Shown here: positions 1 to 5,927 of the stretch, piece by piece
Layout: the number at the start of each line of letters is the position of its first letter
How positions within the stretch are numbered: position 1 is the first letter of the stretch
Origin: JANNGZ01 sp031404155
Lineage (GTDB): Bacteria; Pseudomonadota; Gammaproteobacteria; Burkholderiales; Burkholderiaceae_C
Assembly: GCA_031404155.1 (NCBI GenBank)
Contig: JANNGZ010000108.1
Coordinates: 1 to 5,927, forward strand
Direction of reading: 5' to 3'
Length of the DNA stretch: 5,927 nt
Program-made: the position numbers and the translations under genes
Notes under the pieces: model-generated
Told to the model about the DNA's origin: nothing
Seen by the model: the letters and a program-made list of their open reading frames with translations, nothing else
Databases searched by the model: none

Positions 1-306
1 GCCGACAACCGTGCGAAGCGCCAGGAGACCGAGCGCTTCAAGCGCTTCCCCGTGCAAGACCTGCTCAAGCGCGACAAGCTGAATCTCGACATCTTCTGGC
101 TCAAGGACGAGAGCCTGGACGATGTGGACAGCCTGCCCGCGCCCGACGTGATCGCGGCCGAGATCGTGGAGAACCTGCAGGCGGCACTGGAGGCGTTTCA
201 GGCCGTCGCAGAGGAGTTGGCGACCGTCGCGCCTCCCCTCAAGACTCCACCTTCACATCCGCATCCTTCACCACCTTCGCCCACTTCGCCTGCTCCGAGC
301 GAATGA
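1..306 (+). CDS. hsdM: Type I restriction-modification DNA methyltransferase subunit (HsdM-like), C-terminal 101 residues, 5' truncated by window edge
   Basis: Reading from base 1 gives 101 residues and a TGA at 304-306. The segment with KLNLDIFWLKDESLDD, then LPAPDVIAAEIVENLQAALE, closely resembles the C-terminal end of type I N6-adenine methyltransferase (M) subunits, where a helix rich in Ala, Glu and Leu closes the protein. The M subunit methylates adenine in the recognition site and works with HsdS (specificity) and HsdR (cleavage); neither is in view. The SAM-binding and NPPF-type catalytic motifs would lie to the left of the window. The last 26 or so residues, after AEELAT, switch to a Pro/Ser-rich, low-complexity tail, and 68 bp of it is simply the antisense of the convergent binding-protein gene. 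That tail is probably not ancestral. The family call rests on the C-terminal pattern alone, from memory. A start inside the window at GTG 52 is possible but unlikely. Confidence 0.72.
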   Translation, partial: ADNRAKRQETERFKRFPVQDLLKRDKLNLDIFWLKDESLDDVDSLPAPDVIAAEIVENLQAALEAFQAVAEELATVAPPLKTPPSHPHPSPPSPTSPAPSE

Positions 307-1216
307 ACTGGGCGAATTTTTCGGGCGTGCCGCCGCCGTCCTCGGCGCCGTAGGTGTCGAGCTTCTCCTGCACATCGGGCATCGCCAGGATGGTGTTCAC
401 ATCGCGGTTCACCTTCTGCGCAATCGGCGCGGGCAGCTTGCCGGGGCCGACCAGGCCGTACCAGGTGGTGGCCTCGAAACCCTCGTAGCCTTCTTCCTGC
501 ATCGTCGGCACCGTGGGGTGGCCCTTGGCGCGTTTGGTGCGTGTCTGCGCGATCGCGATCACACGGCCGTTTTTCACATGCGGCGTGGCGGCGGTCATGG
601 TTTCGAAGCTGTACTGGATCTGGCCGCCGATCAGGTCGGTGAGCAGCGGGCCGCTGCCCTTGTACGGAATGTGCAAGGCCTTCACGCCGGCGCGCAACTG
701 GAACATCTCCAGCGCCAGGTGCTGCGCCGAGCCCGCACCCGCCGAGCCGAAGCTCACCGCGCCGGGCTGCGCCTTGCACAGCGCCACCAGGTCCTTCACC
801 GTCTTGGCGGGTTGCGACGCGTTGGCGATCAACAAGTTCGGCGTCACGCCCACCATCACGATCGGGGTGAAGTCGCGCTCGATGTTGTAGCGCAGCTTGG
901 GCTGCAGGCTGGCCGCGAGCGCATGGCTGTTGATGTGGGCCATCATCAAGGTGCTGCCGTCGCTCGGCTGCGTGGCCACGTATTCGGCCGCGAGCACGCC
1001 GGCCACGCCGGCCTTGGTTTCGACGATCACCTGCTGGTTCCACATGACGCTGAGCTTTTGCGCCACCACGCGCGCCAGCGCGTCGGTGCCGCCGCCCGGA
1101 GGGAAACCGACCACGATGCGCACCGGGCCGCTGGGCCATTCCTGCGCCCGGGCTGCGGGCAGGGCGAGCGCCGCGGCGGCGGCGCCGGTGGCGCGAATGA
1201 ATGAGCGTCGTTGCAT
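239..1216 (-). CDS. Bug/TctC-family tripartite tricarboxylate transporter substrate-binding protein (periplasmic)
   Basis: This is a complete 325-residue protein, the usual length for the family. Residues 1-24 form a signal peptide with a twin-arginine start (QRRSFIRA), an Ala/Leu-rich core and an ARA cleavage site before Gln25, so export by Tat or Sec is likely. Family hallmarks follow: PVRIVVGFPPGGGTD at 31-45 (the ligand loop after the first strand), FGSAGAGSAQHL near 156-167, HIPYKGSGPLLTDLIGGQIQ at 182-201 and GLVGPGKLPAPI at 254-265. Bug proteins bind small carboxylates or related molecules outside the cytoplasmic membrane; the ligand cannot be read from sequence. The ATG at 1216 has a GGAG (1225-1228) eight bases upstream. 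The gene follows the aminotransferase gene by 30 bp with no visible terminator, so the two are probably co-transcribed. No TctA or TctB membrane subunit is present, as is common for orphan Bug proteins in Burkholderiales. Its 3' end overlaps the convergent methyltransferase fragment. Confidence 0.95.
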   Translation of the reverse strand: MQRRSFIRATGAAAAALALPAARAQEWPSGPVRIVVGFPPGGGTDALARVVAQKLSVMWNQQVIVETKAGVAGVLAAEYVATQPSDGSTLMMAHINSHALAASLQPKLRYNIERDFTPIVMVGVTPNLLIANASQPAKTVKDLVALCKAQPGAVSFGSAGAGSAQHLALEMFQLRAGVKALHIPYKGSGPLLTDLIGGQIQYSFETMTAATPHVKNGRVIAIAQTRTKRAKGHPTVPTMQEEGYEGFEATTWYGLVGPGKLPAPIAQKVNRDVNTILAMPDVQEKLDTYGAEDGGGTPEKFAQFIRSEQAKWAKVVKDADVKVES

Positions 1217-1246
1217 GGTGTGGTCTCCGTCGGTGATTCGTGGGGT

Positions 1247-2494
1247 TCAGGCCGCCGCTTGCAGCGCCGGGCGCTCCGAGTTGAGCTGCGGAGGGGCGGC
1301 GTAAAAATCCATCGCGGCCTGCACGCCGCTGGCGGCCAGCGCCACGCCGGAGAGTTTCAAGCCCATCTCGCAGCCGGCGAGTGCAGCCAGCAGCGTGAGG
1401 TCGTTGCTGTCGCCAAGATGGCCGATGCGGAACATGCGGCCCTTGAGCTTGCCCAGGCCCATGCCGAGCGAAAGATCGAAGCGCTCGTGGATCAGGCGGC
1501 GCACCCGGTCGGCGTCGACACCCTGCGGCATCACCACGCCGGTGAGAACCGGCGAATGCAGCGCGGCTTCGGTGCACTGGATCTCGAGCCCCCAGGCGCG
1601 CACCGCGCAGCGCACGCCCTCGGCCCAGCGCTGGTGGCGCGCGAACACGCTGGGCAGGCCTTCTTCGAGCAGCATCTCCAGCGCCTCGCTCAGGCCGTAG
1701 AGCAAATTGGTGTTCGGGGTGTAGGGGAAGTAGCCGCTCTTGTTCATCTCGAGGATCTCGTCCCAGGCGAAGAAGGACTTCGGCAACTTCGCGCGCTTGC
1801 TCACTTCGATGGCCTTGGGCGAGAGCGCGTTGAAGCTGATGCCCGGCGGCAGCATCAAACCTTTTTGCGAGCCGCTGACGCCCACGTCCACGCCCCATTC
1901 GTCGTGCCGGTAGTCCGCACTGGCCAGGCCCGAGACGGTGTCCACGATCAGCAGTGCGGGGTGTTGTGCCGCGTCGATCGCGCGGCGCACCGCGGCGATG
2001 TCGGAGGTGACGCCGGTGGAGGTTTCGTTGTGCACCACGCACACCGCCTTGATCGCGTGGCCGGCGTCGGCACACAAGCGCTGCTCGACCAGGTCGGCTT
2101 GCACACCACGGCGCCAGCTCCTGGGCAGGCCTGCGGCATCGTTGCCGGCCTCGCCGATGAATTCGGGTTTCAGGCCCAGACGCAGCGCAATCTTCTGCCA
2201 CAGCGTGGCGAACTGCCCGGTTTCGTACATCAGCACGGCATCGCCCGGCGACAGCGTGTTGACCAGCGCCGCCTCCCACGCGCCGGTGCCCGAGGCGGGG
2301 TAGATCACCACCGGGTGCTGGGTCTGGTAGATGCGCTTCAAACCGGCCAGCACACCCAGACCCAGCGCGCCGAATTCGGGCCCGCGGTGGTCGATGGTGG
2401 GCAGGCTGATCGCGCGCAGGATGCGGTCGGGCACCGGGCTGGGGCCCGGGATCTGCAGGAAATGTCGGCCGGTGGGGTGCTGGTTCAGCTTCAT
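1247..2494 (-). CDS. Class V PLP-dependent aminotransferase, serine-glyoxylate / alanine-glyoxylate type
   Basis: This is a complete 415-residue protein in fold type I, class V. The N-terminal FLQIPGPSPVPDRIL motif (12-26) and DHRGPEF (35-41) are typical of the alanine/serine-glyoxylate aminotransferase group. ASGTGAWEAAL (67-77) is the cofactor phosphate-binding turn, HNETSTGV (155-162) and the VDTVSGL Asp185 line the PLP ring, and Lys211 in SGSQKGLMLPPG is the expected Schiff-base lysine. FRIGHLGD near 355-362 holds the Arg that normally binds the substrate carboxylate. The known reaction of the family is transfer of an amino group from serine or alanine to glyoxylate, giving glycine; the exact donor is inferred. 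An in-frame ATG at 2551 would add 19 residues but would start inside the divergent oxidase gene. The ATG at 2494 has GGAG five bases upstream and places the conserved N-terminus correctly, so it is preferred. It is the first gene of a two-gene operon with the binding protein. Confidence 0.92.
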   Translation of the reverse strand: MKLNQHPTGRHFLQIPGPSPVPDRILRAISLPTIDHRGPEFGALGLGVLAGLKRIYQTQHPVVIYPASGTGAWEAALVNTLSPGDAVLMYETGQFATLWQKIALRLGLKPEFIGEAGNDAAGLPRSWRRGVQADLVEQRLCADAGHAIKAVCVVHNETSTGVTSDIAAVRRAIDAAQHPALLIVDTVSGLASADYRHDEWGVDVGVSGSQKGLMLPPGISFNALSPKAIEVSKRAKLPKSFFAWDEILEMNKSGYFPYTPNTNLLYGLSEALEMLLEEGLPSVFARHQRWAEGVRCAVRAWGLEIQCTEAALHSPVLTGVVMPQGVDADRVRRLIHERFDLSLGMGLGKLKGRMFRIGHLGDSNDLTLLAALAGCEMGLKLSGVALAASGVQAAMDFYAAPPQLNSERPALQAAA

Positions 2495-2499
2495 CGTGG

Positions 2500-2503
2500 C
2501 TCC
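2500..2503 (-). promoter_or_regulatory. Ribosome binding site deciding the aminotransferase start
   Basis: On the minus strand GGAG (within GCGGAGCCACG) ends five bases before the ATG at 2494. No comparable purine-rich site precedes the longer ATG at 2551. This supports the 415-residue form and leaves a 49-bp divergent spacer free of coding sequence. Confidence 0.7.
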
Positions 2504-2513
2504 GCGTTGGGCT

Positions 2514-2526
2514 TGCAAGTTTTGCA
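2514..2526. promoter_or_regulatory. Perfect inverted repeat TGCAA-N3-TTGCA in the divergent spacer (possible operator)
   Basis: Five-base arms TGCAA (2514-2518) and TTGCA (2522-2526) are exact reverse complements separated by GTT. The repeat overlaps the predicted -10 box and start point of the minus-strand promoter, which is where a repressor operator would be expected. It also lies about 20-30 bases upstream of the oxidase ATG, so a bound protein could affect both directions. The arms are short and could arise by chance. No regulator gene lies in the window to pair with it. Confidence 0.35.
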
Positions 2527-2551
2527 TACAGAATCGCATCCCCATGGTCAA
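2523..2551 (-). promoter_or_regulatory. Candidate sigma-70 promoter for the aminotransferase / binding-protein operon
   Basis: On the minus strand TTGACC (2551-2546) matches five of six bases of the -35 consensus. It is followed by exactly 17 bases and TATGCA (2528-2523), which matches only three of six -10 bases. Transcription would start near 2516 and leave a short leader of about 20 bases containing the GGAG site. The -35 box lies inside the first codons of the divergent oxidase gene, so the two promoters must be close together or overlap. The call rests on consensus matching alone. Confidence 0.4.
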
Positions 2552-5500
2552 GACACCTTCGCTCGCGCGGCATGCACCGCCTGAGGCCTCCGAACTGGCG
2601 CGCCGGCTGGCGCAGGAAACCCAAGGCCAGACGCTGTTCGATGCCGCCTCACGCGGGCGTTATGCCACCGACGCGTCGATCTACCAGGCGATGCCGGTGG
2701 GCGTGTTCGTGCCGACCACGGCGCGTGATGTCGAGATCGCGATTCAAATTGCCCGCGAGCAAAAGGTGCCGCTGCTGCCACGCGGCGGCGGCACCTCGCA
2801 ATGTGGCCAGACCACCGGCGCGGCGCTGGTCGTCGACACCAGCAAGCACCTGCGTTCGGTGCTCGGCTTCGACATCGACGCGAAGACGGTCGATGTCGAG
2901 CCCGGCATCGTGCTCGACCACTTGAACGCCTGGCTCAAGCCGCATGGTGTTTGGGTGCCGGTGGATGTGTCCACCAGCGCGCAGGCCACGCTCGGCGGCA
3001 TGGCGGGCAACAACTCCTGCGGCTCGCGCAGCATCGCCTACGGCAACATGGTGCACAACGTGCAGGGCATTGATGCCTGGCTCGCCGACGGGCGCCTGTT
3101 GTCCTTCGGGCCGGTGGCGGGCCTGGGCACGCAGGAGAGAAAAATCGCCGACTTCGTTCGCGGCCTGGCCGAGCAACAGCACGAGGAGATCGCAGCGCGC
3201 TGGCCCAAGGTGATGCGCCGCGTGGCCGGCTACAACCTCGACATCTTCCAGCCGCAAAGCGAGCGGCCGTACACCGACGACGGCAGCGTGAACCTCGCCC
3301 ACCTGCTCGTAGGCGCCGAGGGCACGCTCGCGTTCACGCGCAGCCTGAAGATGAAGCTCAAGCCCCTGCCCCGCGCCAAGGTGCTCGGGGTGGTGAACTT
3401 CCCCGGCTTCCATGCGGCGATGGACGCGGCGCAGTACATCGTCAAGCTCGGCCCGAGCGCGGTGGAGCTGGTCGACCGCACGATGATCGATCTCGCACGC
3501 GCCAACCCGGCGTTCCGGCCGACCATCGAAGCGGCGCTGGTCGAGGTGGGCGGCAAACCTTCGGCGGCGATCCTGCTGGTGGAATTCAGCGGCGACGACA
3601 AGGCGGTGCTGTTGCGCCAATTGAAGGCGCTGGTCGAGCTGACCGGCACCCAGCTGAAGCTGCCCGGCAGCGTGGTGGAGATGGTGGAGGAAGGTCCACA
3701 ACAGGCCTTGTGGGAGGTGCGCAAGGCCGGGCTGAACATCATGATGAGCCTGAAGGGCGACGGCAAGCCGGTGAGCTTCATCGAAGACTGCGCGGTGCCG
3801 CTGCAATACCTGGCCGAATACACCGACGCGCTCACCGAGGTGTTCCACAAACACGGCACCCGTGGCACCTGGTACGCGCATGCGTCGGTGGGCACGCTGC
3901 ATGTGCGGCCGATTCTGGACATGCGCCGCGACGGCGCGCAGAAGATGCGCGCGATCGCCGACGAAGCCGCGCTGCTGGTGCGCAAATTCAAGGGTGCCTA
4001 CAGCGGCGAACATGGTGACGGGCTGTGCCGCGGCGAGTGGATCCAGTGGCAGTTCGGGCCGCAAATCAACCAGGCCTTCCGCGCGATCAAACAGGAGCTC
4101 GACCCGGGCAACTTGATGAACCCGGGCAAGATCATCGACCCGCCGAAGATGGACGAAGCCACGCTGTTCCGCTTCCCGCCGGGCTACAGAACCATTCCGC
4201 TGAAACCGGTGTTCGACTGGTCGGCGTGGAACGTGCAGAACGACCCGGCCACCGAGGCCACCACCGCGCCCGGGACCGGCGGCGATTCGACCGGCGGCTT
4301 CGCCAAGGCCGTCGAGATGTGCAACAACAACGGCCACTGCCGCAAGTTCGACGCCGGCACCATGTGCCCGAGCTACCGCGTCACCCGCGACGAACAGCAC
4401 CTGACGCGCGGGCGCGCGAACACGCTGCGCCTGGCGCTCTCCGGCCAGCTCGGCGGCGCAGCCGGCGCCGATGCACTCACCGGCGACGCGGTGCATGACG
4501 CGCTCGATTTGTGTGTCGGCTGCAAGGGCTGCAAACGCGACTGCCCGACCGGCGTGGACATGGCCAAGATGAAGCTGGAGGTGCTGGCGCAGCGGCGCCT
4601 GCATCACGGCCTGTCGATGAAGGACCGGCTGACCGCGCACCTGCCCGACTACGCCGGCCTCGCGAGCCGGCTGCCGTGGCTGTTCAACCTGCGCGACCGG
4701 GTGCCGCTGCTGAAGCACTTGAGCGAACGCTGGCTCGGCCTGTCGGCAAAGCGTTCATTGCCGCGCTTTCGCAGCGACACCTTCTGGCGTGATGCCGCGG
4801 CGCTGAAGCTCGCCAGCCGCGACGATCTGCTGGTCGCATCGAAACCGGTGGTGCTGTTCGTCGACACCTTCAACGGCTACTTTGAGAGCGAAAACGCGGT
4901 CGCTGCGGTGCGGGTGCTGCAAGCCGCCAGCTACACGGTGCACGCCGCGCGCGGCGCTGGCGATGCAACGCTGTGCTGCGGCCGCACCTACCTCGCCGCC
5001 GGCATGGCCGACGAGGCCAAGGCGCGGGCGCGGCAGTTGCTCGGCGTGTTGCTGCCGCTGGCCCGAAGCGGCATCGCGATCGTCGGCCTGGAACCCTCGT
5101 GCCTGCTCACGCTGCGCGACGAGATGCTGGTGATGGGACTGGGTGACGAGGCGACCACCGTGGCCGACCAGGCGCTCCTGTTCGAAGAATTCCTGGCCCG
5201 CGAAGCGACCGCCGGCCGCTTCCGCCCGGCGCTGAAAGCCGCCCAACAGAAGTTGCTGGTGCACGGCCATTGCCACCAGAAAGCCTTTGCCGCGATGCAG
5301 CCGGTGCTCGATGTGCTGCGCCTGATTCCGGGCGCAGACGTCAGCTTGATCGAAAGCTCCTGCTGCGGCATGGCCGGCAGCTTCGGCTACGAAGCGGCGC
5401 ACCACGCGGTGTCGATGCAGATGGCCGAGCTGAACCTGCTGCCCGCAGTGCGCGCCGCCCCCGACGCCCTGATCGTCGCCGACGGCACCAGCTGCCGGCA

Positions 5501-5573
5501 CCAGATAGCCGATGGCGCGGGGCGCGAGGCGGTGCATGTGGCGCGGGTGTTGGCGGCGCATTTGGTCGGCTGA
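2544..5573 (+). CDS. Fused FAD-binding / 4Fe-4S / CCG-domain oxidoreductase (D-2-hydroxyacid dehydrogenase, YdiJ/Dld-II/GlcDEF-like)
   Basis: This 1009-residue protein combines in one chain what GlcD, GlcE and GlcF supply separately. An FAD-binding (PCMH-type) domain spans about 50-270, with the pyrophosphate loop PRGGGTSQCGQTTG (79-92) and GGMAGNNSCGSRS (151-163). An FAD-oxidase C-terminal domain follows (about 280-535), with YAHASVGTLHVRP (His446, His453) and SGEHGDG (Glu489, His490), the metal and substrate residues of D-2-hydroxyacid dehydrogenases. Fe-S cysteines are C593-x5-C599-x8-C608-P, then the classic C657-x2-C660-x2-C663-x3-C667-P. Two CCG (cysteine-rich) repeats end the protein: CCG 811-813 with Cys853, and HGHCHQK (907-913), CCG 940-942 with Cys984. 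There is no signal peptide or membrane segment, so it is probably a cytoplasmic or membrane-associated enzyme passing electrons towards quinone. Substrate (glycolate, D-lactate or D-2-hydroxyglutarate) is undetermined; glycolate is suggested only by the divergent aminotransferase. ATG 2544 is chosen because upstream in-frame codons lie antisense to the aminotransferase. No clear Shine-Dalgarno precedes it. Confidence 0.93.
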   Translation: MVKTPSLARHAPPEASELARRLAQETQGQTLFDAASRGRYATDASIYQAMPVGVFVPTTARDVEIAIQIAREQKVPLLPRGGGTSQCGQTTGAALVVDTSKHLRSVLGFDIDAKTVDVEPGIVLDHLNAWLKPHGVWVPVDVSTSAQATLGGMAGNNSCGSRSIAYGNMVHNVQGIDAWLADGRLLSFGPVAGLGTQERKIADFVRGLAEQQHEEIAARWPKVMRRVAGYNLDIFQPQSERPYTDDGSVNLAHLLVGAEGTLAFTRSLKMKLKPLPRAKVLGVVNFPGFHAAMDAAQYIVKLGPSAVELVDRTMIDLARANPAFRPTIEAALVEVGGKPSAAILLVEFSGDDKAVLLRQLKALVELTGTQLKLPGSVVEMVEEGPQQALWEVRKAGLNIMMSLKGDGKPVSFIEDCAVPLQYLAEYTDALTEVFHKHGTRGTWYAHASVGTLHVRPILDMRRDGAQKMRAIADEAALLVRKFKGAYSGEHGDGLCRGEWIQWQFGPQINQAFRAIKQELDPGNLMNPGKIIDPPKMDEATLFRFPPGYRTIPLKPVFDWSAWNVQNDPATEATTAPGTGGDSTGGFAKAVEMCNNNGHCRKFDAGTMCPSYRVTRDEQHLTRGRANTLRLALSGQLGGAAGADALTGDAVHDALDLCVGCKGCKRDCPTGVDMAKMKLEVLAQRRLHHGLSMKDRLTAHLPDYAGLASRLPWLFNLRDRVPLLKHLSERWLGLSAKRSLPRFRSDTFWRDAAALKLASRDDLLVASKPVVLFVDTFNGYFESENAVAAVRVLQAASYTVHAARGAGDATLCCGRTYLAAGMADEAKARARQLLGVLLPLARSGIAIVGLEPSCLLTLRDEMLVMGLGDEATTVADQALLFEEFLAREATAGRFRPALKAAQQKLLVHGHCHQKAFAAMQPVLDVLRLIPGADVSLIESSCCGMAGSFGYEAAHHAVSMQMAELNLLPAVRAAPDALIVADGTSCRHQIADGAGREAVHVARVLAAHLVG

Positions 5574-5665
5574 GGAGTCGCGCCGACGCGGTTCATTCGA
5601 GCCTGCATTCACGGGCGGGAGCTGCGTACGCTGCCCGGTGCCGACTTCCTGTGGCTGGTGAATCG
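5574..5665. other. Convergent spacer with two weak hairpins, possible bidirectional transcription end
   Basis: The 92 bp between the oxidase and toxin stop codons hold no gene that I can support. Two stem-loops are visible. One has arms GTCGGC (5565-5570) and GCCGAC (5582-5587) straddling the oxidase stop codon, with an 11-base loop. The other has CGGGC (5612-5616) pairing with GCCCG (5633-5637), and inner AGC/GCT arms set off by a three-base bulge. Neither is followed by a T-run on either strand, so they are not standard intrinsic terminators. Termination here may need Rho or other signals. Confidence 0.3.
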
Positions 5666-5927
5666 TTATGCGTCGCTGCGGCGCCGCCAGTAGGTTGGCC
5701 TGCGCTTGAAGTGGGCGACCGCGAAGACGACCAGTTCCGTTGGTTCGACGCGGTACACAACTGCGAACGGGAAACCCCTTGGGAAGACCCGGCGCGTACG
5801 AAGCTTCCAGGGTGACCCCAACTTCGGGTGCGCAGATGCAAGGGCTGTCGCAGCCTGAACGGACTCGCGGAAGCGATCACCAAGGCCCTTTTGACGTTCC
5901 TCGTAGAACGAGACCTGTTCGAGGAAC
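5666..5927 (-). CDS. RelE/ParE-family toxin, C-terminal 86 residues, 5' truncated by window edge
   Basis: Reading the minus strand from 5926 to a TAA at 5668-5666 gives 86 residues with no start in view; the N-terminus lies beyond the right edge. The order of elements fits RelE/ParE toxins: a helix (FYEERQKGLGDRFRESVQAA), a loop ending in SPWKLRTRRVFPRGFPF, then strands AVVYRVEPTELVVFAVAHFKR, and the ending RRPTYWRRR. The phrase VFAVAHFKRRPTYW is close to the common VxAVAHxxRxPxYW end of ParE-type proteins. These proteins are about 95-105 residues, so only some 10-15 residues are missing. RelE members cleave mRNA on the ribosome and ParE members poison DNA gyrase; the sequence does not decide which. 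The antitoxin normally precedes the toxin and would lie to the right of the window. The reading frame is intact and ends in the expected place. It converges on the oxidase gene. Confidence 0.85.
   Translation of the reverse strand, partial: FLEQVSFYEERQKGLGDRFRESVQAATALASAHPKLGSPWKLRTRRVFPRGFPFAVVYRVEPTELVVFAVAHFKRRPTYWRRRSDA

Noticed and set aside
2331..2543. 71-codon upstream extension of the oxidase reading frame
   Set aside because: The added residues are antisense to the aminotransferase coding sequence and resemble no FAD-oxidase N-terminus. The family N-terminus fits a start at 2544.
2495..2551. 19-codon upstream extension of the aminotransferase to an ATG at 2551
   Set aside because: It would overlap the divergent oxidase start, and the added residues are not family-like. 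The ATG at 2494 has a good GGAG five bases upstream.
198..2624. 808-residue open frame on the minus strand spanning both the aminotransferase and binding-protein genes in another frame
   Set aside because: The product is Arg/Gly/Ala-rich without any family motif and crosses two genes with convincing domains, signal peptide and ribosome sites. It is a GC-rich codon-bias shadow.
2649..4718. 689-residue open frame antisense to the oxidase
   Set aside because: It has a composition rich in His, Arg, Ala and Val with no recognisable fold or motif. It is the usual antisense shadow of a GC-rich gene and has no supporting ribosome site.
4755..5612. 285-residue antisense open frame over the oxidase 3' half
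   Set aside because: It has the same low-information composition as the other shadows, and the plus strand there encodes the CCG domain with all expected cysteines.
5612..5637. Hairpin considered as an intrinsic terminator
   Set aside because: The stem is bulged and there is no T-tract on either strand, so it is noted only as a weak hairpin within the convergent spacer.
5574..5693. Short plus-strand open stretch after the oxidase stop, in the same frame, reading ...RTLPGADFLWLVNRYASLRRRQ and ending at TAG 5691
   Set aside because: It looks protein-like by eye but has no ATG, GTG or TTG start with a ribosome site at its beginning, and its end overlaps the toxin gene antisense. It could be a relic of another gene, but I cannot assign it to a family.
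5593..5883. 96-residue minus-strand open frame starting at 5883
   Set aside because: It lies in a different frame over the RelE/ParE toxin, whose own frame gives a clear family match through to its stop at 5666. The product is Ser/Arg-rich without motifs.

Overview
The window looks like chromosomal DNA from a GC-rich betaproteobacterium, most likely of the order Burkholderiales. By eye, G or C dominates third codon positions throughout. The orphan Bug/TctC-type periplasmic binding protein beside a single-polypeptide FAD/Fe-S oxidase also fits that order. The genus cannot be fixed from the sequence alone.

Layout from left to right. Positions 1-306 (+) hold the 3' end of a type I restriction-modification methyltransferase gene (HsdM-like). 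It runs tail-to-tail into, and overlaps by 68 bp, a minus-strand pair: a class V aminotransferase of the serine/alanine-glyoxylate type (1247-2494), then 30 bp downstream a Bug/TctC extracytoplasmic solute-binding protein (239-1216). Across a 49-bp divergent spacer, a 1009-residue fused oxidase (2544-5573, +) carries an FAD-binding domain, two Fe-S cysteine motifs and a CCG domain. A 92-bp convergent spacer (5574-5665) separates it from the 3' part of a minus-strand RelE/ParE-family toxin gene that runs off the right edge (5666-5927). Its N-terminus, and any antitoxin, lie outside the window.

How the genes may work together (inference). The oxidase has the architecture of membrane-linked D-2-hydroxyacid dehydrogenases (glycolate, D-lactate, D-2-hydroxyglutarate). 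If its substrate were glycolate, the product would be glyoxylate, which the divergent aminotransferase could convert to glycine. The binding protein could capture a small carboxylate outside the cytoplasmic membrane. The shared 49-bp spacer holds a reasonable minus-strand promoter, and a short perfect inverted repeat overlaps its -10 box, which suggests joint control of both transcripts. The metabolic block is flanked by fragments of two accessory-type systems (restriction-modification and toxin-antitoxin). No CRISPR array, RNA gene, insertion sequence or clearly new system was seen. There is no gene-free stretch longer than about 92 bp.
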